A stretch of 58,687 nucleotides of DNA, taken from contig JANSXP010000048.1 in assembly GCA_024742875.1 (NCBI GenBank), positions 1-58,687 of the forward strand, read 5' to 3'. The notes below the pieces were generated by a model. It was given only the letters and a program-made list of their open reading frames with translations. It was not told where the DNA came from and searched no databases. Origin of the DNA: Planctomycetaceae bacterium (GTDB lineage Bacteria; Planctomycetota; Planctomycetia; Planctomycetales; Planctomycetaceae). Both the position numbers and the translations under genes were made by a program. This document shows positions 35,674-43,586 of this stretch, in pieces (the stretch's first letter is position 1; each line of letters begins with the position of its first letter).

Positions 35674-37077
35674 ATGGCCAAACGTCGCCGCAATCTTCTG
35701 GACGCCGTTCTTGCCGACTCCTCATCGGCCGTGTGCGTGCTCGATGGCGAACGACGGATCCGCTTCTTCAGTCCCGGCATGGAACAGCTGACCGGCTGGC
35801 AGGCCAGTGAGGTGGAAGGGCTGCCCTGCACCCGTGGCATCGCTGATCGGGGTGCCGAAATCGACCTGCTGACGGCCTCGCTGCTGCCCGCGATGCCCGT
35901 GCTGGAAGGCGCTCTGGAATCGCTCAGCACCGTGCTGCCGCGCAAGAACGGCTCGTCTGTCAAAGCCCAGCTAACCTTCCTTCCAGTCCTCGACGACGGC
36001 GGTTCTGTCGTCCGCATCCTCATTCATTGTGATGCCCGCCGTCGGGGCAATACGACCGCCTCACTGTCGCAGCAATTGCACGCGGAAGTCACCGCTTTGC
36101 GCATCGAATTTCGGCGTCGCTTTGCAGCCGAGTCGTTTATCGGTCGCACGCCCCCTATTCGCCGCGCTCTGGAACAGGCAGAATTACTGCGGGCCTCGTC
36201 AGCCGGCTACACCATCACTGGCCCGTCCGGCTCAGGTCGACGGCATTTTGCGAAAATGGTCCACGCCACGGGGACTCACAGCGAACAAAGCTTCGTGCCG
36301 CTGGACTGCCGGATGCTGACGGCCGAACAGGTGGTCATGACGCTGCGAAATCTGCGACAGCTGGCCGAAAGCGAAACGGCCACACATAAAAACACGGGCA
36401 CACTGGTACTGCTGGACGCCCATCTTTGCCCCCGTGAAGTGCAGTCATGGGTGCTGGATAATCTCGGCGACCAGCTGCGGCAGGCTCGACTGGTCGCCAC
36501 GACCGAAGTGGACCTGCAGACCGTTGTTGACGACGGCTGGATGCTGCCCGACTTCCATCAGTTGCTCGACACGCTGCAGGTGCGACTGCCGCCACTGCAT
36601 CATCGCCCTGATGACATCCCTCTGCTGGCTCAGCACTTCATTCAGGAGTCCGCACGCACGCAGGAAACGTCCGCCGAGTCACTCTCTGCCGACGTGCTGC
36701 GAGAGTTTCAGTTCTATCGCTGGCCTGGCAACGTCCGTGAGTTGCAGGCCGTGGTCCGCCAGGCATGTGACAACAGCTTTGACACGCAGCTGGAAACAGA
36801 CGACCTGCCGTTCTCGTTCAAGGCGGGTCTGGAGGCCCAGTCGCTGCCGCCCACTCCTGCGGCCGGCGAACAGTCACTGGATGCCATTTTGCGGCAGTTC
36901 GAAATCGACGTGCTCCGGCAGACGCTTGCGGCCTGCAACGACAACAAGGCCGAAGCGGCCCGTCGACTGGGTCTGACCCGGCCCAAGCTGTATCGGCGAC
37001 TGAAGTCTCTTGGCCTAAGCTCGGACAGTCCGGCCCCCACCGCTGGCAACGACACCGACGATGGTGGCGGCACGTGA
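35674..37077 (+). CDS. Degenerate sigma-54-activator-like regulator (PAS, AAA+-like, Fis-type HTH)
   Basis: A 467-residue protein with the domain order of an NtrC-class activator. A PAS domain at residues 5-125 contains ERRIRFFSPGMEQLTGWQ. An AAA+-like domain spans about 155-385 (ESFIGRTPPIRRALEQAE, then RWPGNVRELQAV at its end). A Fis-type helix-turn-helix lies near 425-453 (KAEAARRLGLTRPKLYRRLKSLG). The ATPase looks inactive. Walker A is GPSGSGRR (183-190) with Arg where the essential Lys should be, Walker B reads LVLLDAHL without the usual DE, and no GAFTGA loop for sigma-54 contact is present. It is therefore probably a DNA-binding sensor that no longer remodels sigma-54 polymerase. It is coupled to the MFS-like gene upstream. 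Confidence 0.8.
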   Translation: MAKRRRNLLDAVLADSSSAVCVLDGERRIRFFSPGMEQLTGWQASEVEGLPCTRGIADRGAEIDLLTASLLPAMPVLEGALESLSTVLPRKNGSSVKAQLTFLPVLDDGGSVVRILIHCDARRRGNTTASLSQQLHAEVTALRIEFRRRFAAESFIGRTPPIRRALEQAELLRASSAGYTITGPSGSGRRHFAKMVHATGTHSEQSFVPLDCRMLTAEQVVMTLRNLRQLAESETATHKNTGTLVLLDAHLCPREVQSWVLDNLGDQLRQARLVATTEVDLQTVVDDGWMLPDFHQLLDTLQVRLPPLHHRPDDIPLLAQHFIQESARTQETSAESLSADVLREFQFYRWPGNVRELQAVVRQACDNSFDTQLETDDLPFSFKAGLEAQSLPPTPAAGEQSLDAILRQFEIDVLRQTLAACNDNKAEAARRLGLTRPKLYRRLKSLGLSSDSPAPTAGNDTDDGGGT

Positions 37078-37210
37078 TCCGGGCGGCACGTGACCGCAGG
37101 GCTGAAGGATCACGCACAAGGGAAGACTCGGACGGCGGGACCACCAGCCTGAGCGTTCCACCATTGCTGATCAGGCTCATGCACGGGCCAGCCTGTCGAG
37201 CGGCCCTGAA

Positions 37211-37714
37211 CTAGCCGATCATCGTTTCTTCGGCCGACTCACAGACGTCGTCCAGGTGAGCGCGAAACTGAGTCATCTGGTCCGATTCCGGCAGGACCAG
37301 TGAATTGATATGCAGGCCCAGCATATACCAGCTGCCCGGTTTCCTGGTGTTATGGCGCACGTCGGCTTCAAAGAACCGCCACATCGTGCCTTCATCGGGC
37401 GTCGCCACGACATAGCGATCTTCATTCAGTCGCACGGGAGTCATCACTCCCAGGCCTTCACTGCGAATGTCGTGAGTGACAGCCGGAACCCCCTTCGCGA
37501 TGTCGAAGCGACAGGGGCTGCCGGATTTGATAATGGGGAACAACCAGACGCCGATCGACAGGTGGCGTTCCTGCCTGGTACGTCGGTCGTCCACAATGCC
37601 CTCGTTGTAACTCAGACGCGACATGTCAAACCGGCTGATGATCCGCGCGAGGCAGTTCTGTGCATCACGACGTGGATCACGTCGTGTGAACATTTTGGAC
37701 ATGATATCAAGCAT
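37211..37714 (-). CDS. PilZ-like domain protein
   Basis: A 167-residue soluble protein. The central part (RHLSIGVWLFPIIKSG, then VTHDIRSEGLGVMTPVRL, and SWYMLGLHINSLV) has the layout of a PilZ beta barrel with D-x-x-S-x-x-G replaced by DIRSEGLG. The Arg pair of the canonical c-di-GMP binding site (RxxxR) is represented only by DDRRTRQERH. Binding of c-di-GMP is thus possible but not assured. The frame is open to 37837, but the upstream 41 residues look non-coding, so I start at 37714. It converges with the regulator gene. Function unknown. Confidence 0.55.
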   Translation of the reverse strand: MLDIMSKMFTRRDPRRDAQNCLARIISRFDMSRLSYNEGIVDDRRTRQERHLSIGVWLFPIIKSGSPCRFDIAKGVPAVTHDIRSEGLGVMTPVRLNEDRYVVATPDEGTMWRFFEADVRHNTRKPGSWYMLGLHINSLVLPESDQMTQFRAHLDDVCESAEETMIG

Positions 37715-38218
37715 CGGTCTGTTCTCTTCTGGTTGCGGAAGCTCAGTGCGCTTGGCAGTTTCCCACATGAAGGATAGGTTGCATTCCCGCTCTTTGCGGC
37801 AGGTTTCACTATCCGGCAAACGCCAAGAGCGGGCCACGTGCGGATGTGCACGTTATGAGGACTAACGCATGCGTGCGTGCTGCAAAGCGTTCACAACGAC
37901 AAGCAGACGGGGAGAATCCGGGGCACGACACGGGGTATTCCACTTAACTGTTCAACCGCACACTGGTGAATTCGTTCTATCTTCACTGAGTCTGCGGACA
38001 AAACGGAATGGCGCAGTCGTTCTGGCGAGGTAAGACTTGACTCCCCGGAATGGCATTCCCCTAATAATACGGCGTGTATTAGGATTTCGCGTGTCTACTG
38101 TCCGTCAAAAACCGGCTAGATTACGGAGAGCGACTGATTTTCGCGACGTTTGTTGCCGCTTTGCAACATGCGTCCTGCGGTTCCGGAACCACAACCAGAG
38201 AACTCTGGGAGTACGCAC
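37715..38218. other. Divergent intergenic region with a promoter-like dyad cluster
   Basis: About 500 bases between the PilZ-like gene and the VKOR-DsbA gene. The plus-strand half carries a promoter candidate with two inverted repeats (see 38037-38083). Nothing recognisable was seen in 37715-38030. Confidence 0.5.
38037..38083 (+). promoter_or_regulatory. Candidate MerR-type promoter with two inverted repeats
   Basis: TTGACT at 38037-38042 (5 of 6 to the -35 consensus) and AATAAT at 38063-38068 (5 of 6 to the -10) are separated by 20 bp, too long for a normal sigma-70 promoter. The spacer contains the dyad GGAAT-GGC-ATTCC at 38047-38059. A second inverted repeat, CCTAATA at 38060-38066 and TATTAGG at 38077-38083, overlaps the -10. 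Palindromes within a 19-20 bp spacer are the hallmark of MerR-family activated promoters. Confidence 0.4.
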
Positions 38219-40021
38219 GTGACAACCACAACACCAAACAGCCGCATGGAAGCGACACCTGCTTTGCCCTCGAACGCAGTCATCTGGATTATGCGACTGC
38301 TGTGCGTCACGGCCCTGGTCATCAGCGGCTACCTCGCCTACTCCGCTTTTTCCCAGACAGAAGTCATTGGCTGTGGTGGTGGCGATGAAGAATCGGCCTT
38401 CAGTTGCGACCACGTGCTTTCCAGCAAGTACTCCAAAGTTTTTGGGCTTCCCGTCAGCGTGCCGGCCTTCGGCCTGTATGCCACCCTCCTGGGTGTCCTG
38501 TTTTTCTTCCGCAAAGGAGCTCCCGCCAGCCTGATCAACGCTGGCTGGAAATTCCTCACCTTCGGATCCATCTCAGCCGCATTGGCCGCCGTCTGGTTCC
38601 TCGGCCTGCAGAAGTTCGAAATCGGTCACTGGTGCCCCTACTGCATCGCCGCCCATTCCTGCGGGCTGCTCCTGGTGGGAATCGTCCTGGCTCATCGTCG
38701 TGTCAGCTTCGGGCAGACAGGTCTGCTCTCCGGCATGGCCGCTGCCGGCCTGGCCGTCGTGATCGTGGCTCAGGTCTCGTCCGAAGAAGAAGACCAGATC
38801 ACGATGGAGCGTTTCGACGACGTGCCCTCCACGGACATCGCGCTGCTGGATTCCGAAGAGTTCGGTGCTCCTGCAGAATTTGGCGCCCCCACCGAATTTG
38901 GCGCTCCCACGGAGTTTGGCGCTCCGGTCGAATTCGGTGCCCCGATGGAATTTGATGCCCCCATTGGATCTGATGGCGGTTCCACAAACGACCACGTCCC
39001 CCTGCCCGTCGAAGAGATCGCCACAGAACTTCCCGACGAAGTCATCACCCCCGTCGCAGAGGACGATGGTGCTGTTTCGCCAGTGGGCGATGTGACGTCC
39101 CGTCTCGAAGCGACCGATGTGCCCGCTCTGGAGGTCCCCGTTCCTGTCACAGAGCCAGCCGCCGCACCGGTCACCACTCCCACAGAACCTGCCGTCTCGA
39201 AACAGGATGACGACGCGGACGACAGTCCATCCGCCACCCGTCGCGTTGCTGCCGCCACATGGCTGTTCTTCTCACCCGGCATGCGACAGGCCTCCACCCA
39301 GCTGATGCAACATCTCCTGCTGGAGGACGTTGCCAAAGACACCATCAAAGATGAGACCCCCGCAGACGGGACGACCTCCGACAAACCAGCGGACGCAGAC
39401 ACCAGCACCGACACCGCCGCAGCAGCACCAGCCGTTGTCGCCCCTCCCAAACGCATGGTCAGTGTCTCCGGCAACCGATTCAGCCTCAACACCCGCCACT
39501 GGCCACTGCTGGGCAATCCCGACGCCAAATACATCTTCGTCGAAATGTTCGACTACACGTGTCCCCACTGCCGCACGACCCACAAAGCCATCGACGGGGC
39601 CTTCGAAAAATACGGTAACGACCTGGCCGTGATCGCTCTGCCCGTCCCTCTCGAACGCAGCTGCAACGACGCCGCCAGCGGCGGCGGCCACTACGGCGCC
39701 TGTGAGCTGGCCCGCATTTCTGTGGCCGTCTGGCGTGTCGATCGGGCACAGTTCAAAGAATTTCACGACTGGATGTTCGCCGCCACGCGCAGCAAAGCCC
39801 AGGCCCGCAGCAAAGCCGAACAAATGGTCGGCAAAGACGCTCTGGCCGCAGAACTCAAACAGCCACACGCCAGCAACTACATCGCCAAGCACGTGGAACT
39901 CTACAAACGTGTCGGCCGCGGTGCCGTCCCCAAACTCATGTTCCCCAAAGCCACAATGACCGGCTCTGTGGGCAGTGCCCGCACTCTGTGCAGCACCATC
40001 GAACGCGAACTGGGCAAATAA
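38219..40021 (+). CDS. Fused vitamin K epoxide reductase (VKOR) - DsbA-like thiol oxidoreductase
   Basis: A 600-residue protein that joins both halves of a disulfide-forming pathway. Residues 20-190 are a VKOR membrane domain with the loop Cys pair (Cys52 and Cys63, in FSCDHVLSSKYSKVFG) and the quinone-site CPYC (Cys139 and Cys142). After a hydrophobic anchor comes a long acidic/Pro linker with six EFGAP-type hexapeptides, and then a DsbA-like thioredoxin domain with CPHC at about 448-451 and a likely cis-Pro in GAVPKLMF. VKOR reoxidises the thioredoxin partner and passes electrons to quinone, so the fusion would form disulfides outside the membrane by itself. I start at the GTG 38219, seven nt after GGGAG. 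The frame is open from 38150 and an ATG lies at 38246. Confidence 0.88.
   Translation: MTTTTPNSRMEATPALPSNAVIWIMRLLCVTALVISGYLAYSAFSQTEVIGCGGGDEESAFSCDHVLSSKYSKVFGLPVSVPAFGLYATLLGVLFFFRKGAPASLINAGWKFLTFGSISAALAAVWFLGLQKFEIGHWCPYCIAAHSCGLLLVGIVLAHRRVSFGQTGLLSGMAAAGLAVVIVAQVSSEEEDQITMERFDDVPSTDIALLDSEEFGAPAEFGAPTEFGAPTEFGAPVEFGAPMEFDAPIGSDGGSTNDHVPLPVEEIATELPDEVITPVAEDDGAVSPVGDVTSRLEATDVPALEVPVPVTEPAAAPVTTPTEPAVSKQDDDADDSPSATRRVAAATWLFFSPGMRQASTQLMQHLLLEDVAKDTIKDETPADGTTSDKPADADTSTDTAAAAPAVVAPPKRMVSVSGNRFSLNTRHWPLLGNPDAKYIFVEMFDYTCPHCRTTHKAIDGAFEKYGNDLAVIALPVPLERSCNDAASGGGHYGACELARISVAVWRVDRAQFKEFHDWMFAATRSKAQARSKAEQMVGKDALAAELKQPHASNYIAKHVELYKRVGRGAVPKLMFPKATMTGSVGSARTLCSTIERELGK
38858..38965 (+). 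repeat. Six 18-bp units encoding EFGAPx hexapeptides
   Basis: Six consecutive in-frame units encode EFGAPA, EFGAPT, EFGAPT, EFGAPV, EFGAPM and EFDAPI inside the linker of the VKOR-DsbA fusion. Synonymous differences between units show the array is not newly duplicated. Confidence 0.9.
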
Positions 40022-40038
40022 CGCCCGACATTCGGGCG
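40022..40038 (+). terminator. GC-rich hairpin directly after the VKOR-DsbA stop codon
   Basis: CGCCCGA at 40022-40028 and TCGGGCG at 40032-40038 form a perfect 7-bp stem with a 3-nt loop, starting one base after the TAA. There is no T-run. The 3' strand can alternatively pair over 11 bp (40028-40038) with CGCCCGAATGT at 40109-40119, upstream of the thioesterase gene. Confidence 0.45.
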
Positions 40039-40156
40039 AATTACGCTTCGCTGCACCGGAAATCAGTTGGACGGCCGCGCGACCCGCGGTTCACTGCTGT
40101 AACATTCCCGCCCGAATGTCTCCCCTCCGCGCACCTTTTTCCCGCAGCCGCCCACC

Positions 40157-40573
40157 ATGCCATCCAGCTTTGAATCGTCACGTCGCGTCGAGTTCTGCGA
40201 AACCGACATGGCCGGCATCGTCCACTTCTCCAACTACTACCGCTGGATGGAACAAATCGAGCACGAGTTCTTCCGCTCCCTCCAGCTGAAAATTGTCAAC
40301 AACAACACCGAAGGCCTGATCGTCGGCTGGCCCCGCGTGTCCGCCACCTGCCGCTTCCTCGCCCCCGCCCGCTACGAAGACATCATCAACGCCCGACTCA
40401 CCGTCCAGCGCATCGGCGTCAAATCACTCACCTTCGACGTCGAATTCAGCCGCGACGGCCAACCCGTCGCCAAAGGCACCATGAAAACCGTCTGCTGCAT
40501 CGTCACCGAAGACCATAAACTCACCTCCATCGAAATCCCCGCCGAATACACGTCCCAGCTCTCCGAAGCCTAA
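40157..40573 (+). CDS. Acyl-CoA thioesterase, 4HBT hotdog family (YbgC-like)
   Basis: A 138-residue single hotdog-fold protein. It has the family signature ETDMAGIVHFSNYYRWMEQ at about residues 15-33, in which the Asp is the catalytic residue of 4-hydroxybenzoyl-CoA thioesterase-type enzymes and HFSNY lies on the central helix. The later strands (VSATCRFLAPARYEDIIN, LTFDVEFSRDGQPVAKG) also match. It probably hydrolyses an acyl-CoA, but substrate is not evident. A repeat element begins one base after its TAA (40571-40573). It follows the VKOR-DsbA gene by 135 nt and is not obviously linked in function. Confidence 0.88.
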   Translation: MPSSFESSRRVEFCETDMAGIVHFSNYYRWMEQIEHEFFRSLQLKIVNNNTEGLIVGWPRVSATCRFLAPARYEDIINARLTVQRIGVKSLTFDVEFSRDGQPVAKGTMKTVCCIVTEDHKLTSIEIPAEYTSQLSEA

Positions 40574-41217
40574 CGCCGGGGGCCCCGGCGAGGGCGGTGG
40601 CGTGGGACAGACGACTTTGTAGGCGAAGTCTCTGCGCCGAGGCGCTTCGCGTTGCTGCGCGATGACAAACAACGTCGGGGCCGCGCCTGACTGGTTCGAT
40701 GAGGATGTTTGGGGGCGAGCGTTTGCAGGCCGGGAGACACGCAGCGCACCCCGGCAACCAGGCCCCCGGCAAGTCATCGCGTAGTGACGCTGGTCTGCAT
40801 GGCGAGCATCAGCTCCGAGCCGCGTCGATACGTTCGCGTCTTGCTCCGCTACAATCGCAGCCAACCCAACAGCAGGACAGTGTTGGTGCTGGCAGCATTT
40901 GGGCAGGGACGCAGCGGGACAGACGCAGCCCCGACGTCGTTTGCGTAGCACCGCGAAGCGAGTTAGCGGAGCACCAGAGCGCAGCAACATCTCAGGCAGT
41001 ATCACGGTCATCAGGCAGCGGCAGGGCACCCCGGTTGCCGGGGTTCGTCGCGTTCCCCCCGGCGCGTAAACGCCACCCGCAAATCTCCCCAACGAACCAG
41101 TCAGGCGCGGCCCCGACGTCGTTTGTCGTAGCGTAGCAACGCGAAGCGCCTCGGCGCAGAGACTTCGCCTACAAAGTCGTCCGTCCCACGCCACCGCCCC
41201 CGCCGGGGCTCCCGGCG
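40574..41217. repeat. Long inverted-repeat element between convergent gene ends
   Basis: Terminal arms at 40574-40698 and 41093-41217 are inverted copies of 125 bp that match at about 118 positions with no gap. Both begin CGCCGGG and contain CCCCGGCG, GGGCGGTGGCGTGGGAC, GACTTTGTAGGCGAAG, CTCTGCGCCGAGGCGC and GACAAAC, and end CTGACTGGTTCG. Less conserved inverted similarity continues inward to about 40758 and 41033. The interior carries a third, partial copy at about 40927-40990 in the right-arm orientation (CCCCGACGTCGTTTG and CGCGAAGCG). The right arm covers the last 13 codons and the stop of bioA. No transposase is encoded. No target duplication is visible. Confidence 0.85.
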
Positions 41218-42593
41218 TGGATGGCGTCGATGGTTTGGTCGCACAGTTGGGCGACGAGGCTGGTGGGCATGGCTGGTGCGGGCATGAGGACGACGACATC
41301 GGAGAGCGGGCGGATGATGACGCCGCGTTTGCGGGCTTCGAGGGTGACCTTGTGGCCGAGTCTCAGTTCGGCATCGAAGGGTTGCATGGTGTCTCGGTCT
41401 TTGACCAGTTCGATGCCCACCATGGTGCCTTTCTGGCGAATCTCGCCCACGTGGGGGTGGTCGGCGAGGGGGGCCAGTTTTTCGGTGATCACAGCCGCAT
41501 TGTTCTTGCCGTTTTCCAGCACGTGGTTGTCACGGAACAGTTGCAGGGAGGCCAGGGCGGCAGCGCAGCCCAGTGGGTTGCCCGTGTAGGTGTGGCCGTG
41601 GAAGAACGTGCGTCCTTCGCTGGGTCGTCCCAGAAACGCGTTGTAGATTTCGTCGGTGGTGAGTGTGGCGGCCAGTGGGAGGTAGCCACCGGAGATACCT
41701 TTGGCGACGCACATGACGTCGGGGCGGACATTTTCCTGCTCGCAGGCGAACATGGTGCCCGTGCGGCCGAAACCCACGGCCACTTCATCGGCGATGAGCG
41801 GGATGTTGTAGCGATCACAGCAGGCGCGAACGTGTTTCAGATAGCCGGGAGGGTGCACTAGGATTCCAGCAGCGCCCTGCACGAGAGGTTCGATGACGAA
41901 GCCGGCCGCTGTTTCGTGATTTTCGGCGATGAGCTGTTCGACACGATTGAAGCAGTACTGGAGCCAGGATTCTTTGGTGTAGCCCGGTTCGACGCGGGTG
42001 GCGACCGGTGAGGGAACAGAGACGGTCGAAAACAGCAGATGGCGGTAGGCGCGATGAAACACGTCCATACTGCCCACACTGACGGAGCCGAGGGTGTCTC
42101 CGTGATAGGCGTTGCCCACACAGAGGAAGGTGGTTCGCTGTGGTTCCGGATTCGGCTTTTGCTGGTGGTACTGGTAGACGGCTTTGAGAGCCACCTCCAC
42201 AGCCGTGGCGCCGCTGTCGGAATAGAAGACCTTGTTCAGACCGTCCGGCGTGATGTCAACGAGTTGTTTGGCCAGCTGAATGGAAACATCACTGGACAGT
42301 CCCAGCAGGGTGGTGTGTCCGACGCGGTCGAGCTGATCACGGACGGCCTCGTTGATTTCAGGCACCGCGTGGCCGTGGACATTGCACCACAGCGAGGAGA
42401 TGCCGTCGATGTAGTGATTGCCATCGGAGTCGATCAGTTCGAAACCGCGGCCATGCGTAATGATGGGCGCGTTTTCTTCCCGGTAGGCGGACATCGGGGC
42501 AAAGGGATGCCAGACATGTTCATTGTCCCACTCGCGCAGCTGGGCGGTGGTCAGGGCGGCAGAATGGGTGACCGAAGGGAGGGACGGATTCAT
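41169..42593 (-). CDS. bioA: Adenosylmethionine-8-amino-7-oxononanoate transaminase
   Basis: A 474-residue class-III PLP aminotransferase of biotin synthesis, which transfers an amino group from S-adenosylmethionine to 7-keto-8-aminopelargonate to give 7,8-diaminopelargonate. Characteristic features are [15 protein letters not shown] near the N-terminus, the [10 protein letters not shown] region, [14 protein letters not shown], the Asp in [13 protein letters not shown] and the PLP Lys298 in [22 protein letters not shown] and SSLWCNVHG favour BioA over other class-III enzymes. The C-terminus is odd. After AIHAG the last 13 residues ([13 protein letters not shown]) and the stop are encoded inside the adjacent repeat element, so the native end was replaced or extended. 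No other bio genes lie nearby. Confidence 0.9.
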   Translation of the reverse strand: MNPSLPSVTHSAALTTAQLREWDNEHVWHPFAPMSAYREENAPIITHGRGFELIDSDGNHYIDGISSLWCNVHGHAVPEINEAVRDQLDRVGHTTLLGLSSDVSIQLAKQLVDITPDGLNKVFYSDSGATAVEVALKAVYQYHQQKPNPEPQRTTFLCVGNAYHGDTLGSVSVGSMDVFHRAYRHLLFSTVSVPSPVATRVEPGYTKESWLQYCFNRVEQLIAENHETAAGFVIEPLVQGAAGILVHPPGYLKHVRACCDRYNIPLIADEVAVGFGRTGTMFACEQENVRPDVMCVAKGISGGYLPLAATLTTDEIYNAFLGRPSEGRTFFHGHTYTGNPLGCAAALASLQLFRDNHVLENGKNNAAVITEKLAPLADHPHVGEIRQKGTMVGIELVKDRDTMQPFDAELRLGHKVTLEARKRGVIIRPLSDVVVLMPAPAMPTSLVAQLCDQTIDAIHAGSPGGGGGVGRTTL

Positions 42594-42647
42594 GGCGAAC
42601 AGCTGTCGAGACGCGGAACAAAGGGCGGTCAGTGAGGGGCGATGGAG

Positions 42648-43514
42648 TCAGGCGTCTTTGACGACCGGATTTTCCAGGGTGCCGATTCCGGAGATGGTGA
42701 TCGCAACGTGGTCCCCGTTTTCCAGTGTGAAATTGTCATCGGGGACAATGCCGGTGCCCGTCATCAGGAACGCGCCTGCGGGGAATTCACTTTCTGTGTA
42801 CAGCCACTTTGCCAGATCTTCCAGAGAGCGATGCAGCTGCGAGAGGTCGGTGCGACCTTTGAAGGCTTCGCTGCCATCACGCGAGATGATCAGTTCAATC
42901 TGCACTTCGTCCAGCGTGAGGGGTTCATCGGCCAGCATGATGACCGGGCCCAGTCCAGCGCACTGGCGATACACTTTGGCCTGAGGCAGGTAGAGTGGGT
43001 TTTCGCCTTCGATATCCCGCGCGGACATGTCATTGCCGATCGTGTAGCCAACAATCTTACCGGAGGGATTCAGGACAAGCGTGAATTCCGGTTCGGGAAC
43101 GGACCACTGACTGTCTTTGCGAACACGCACAGGCTGCCCGGGACCAGACACGCGGCTGGCGGTGGCCTTCATGAACAGCTCAGGGCGATCGGCGTCGTAG
43201 ACTTTGTCGTAGTGGGAGGCACCGCTTTCCGATTCTTCCATGCGGGCCACCTGGCTGCGTTTGTAGGTGACTCCGGCTGCCCAGACTTCCTGATCGTCAA
43301 TGGGGGCCAGCAGATCGACCTGATCCAGGGGGATGGGCATGGTGTCGGGACGCAGGAGAAAACGGGCCAGTCCGGCCGGGTCGTCCGAGTGCAGAATGTC
43401 GCTCAGAGAATGGCAGTTGCTGATCTGGGTCAGGTCCAGAGGCTGAATCGAGTCCGCGTGGACTGCGGCGACAACGAGAGTTCCATCAGAGATACGGGCT
43501 TTGGCAAGTTTCAC
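42648..43514 (-). CDS. Fumarylacetoacetate hydrolase (FAH) family protein
   Basis: A 288-residue enzyme of the FAH fold. The metal-binding region reads SVPEPEFTLVLNPSGKIVG, followed by GNDMSARDIEGENPLYLPQAK, the signature found in FAH-type C-C hydrolases, 2-keto-3-deoxy-sugar dehydratases and related enzymes. An early AAGVTYKRSQVARMEES segment is also typical. The YDADRPELFMK and NPLYLPQAK sequences resemble the 2-keto-3-deoxy-D-arabinonate dehydratase-like group, so a sugar-acid pathway is plausible but not certain. It starts at GTG 43514. It lies 54 nt upstream of bioA on the same strand. Confidence 0.82.
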   Translation of the reverse strand: MKLAKARISDGTLVVAAVHADSIQPLDLTQISNCHSLSDILHSDDPAGLARFLLRPDTMPIPLDQVDLLAPIDDQEVWAAGVTYKRSQVARMEESESGASHYDKVYDADRPELFMKATASRVSGPGQPVRVRKDSQWSVPEPEFTLVLNPSGKIVGYTIGNDMSARDIEGENPLYLPQAKVYRQCAGLGPVIMLADEPLTLDEVQIELIISRDGSEAFKGRTDLSQLHRSLEDLAKWLYTESEFPAGAFLMTGTGIVPDDNFTLENGDHVAITISGIGTLENPVVKDA

Positions 43515-43586
43515 GAATCAGCTTTCGAGGGAGGATTCCGGTGGTCAGCGAAGCTTTGGGCCGAAAGACGGCAGGCCCCACATCGG

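Noticed and set aside
40424-41299. A minus-strand open frame of 291 codons across the inverted-repeat element
   Set aside because: It overlaps the thioesterase and bioA genes on both sides and consists of repeat-derived Arg/Pro/Ala-rich sequence with no domain.
41217-41861. A plus-strand open frame of 214 codons opposite bioA
   Set aside because: Antisense to a clear bioA; Gly/Val/His-rich composition is that of a shadow frame.
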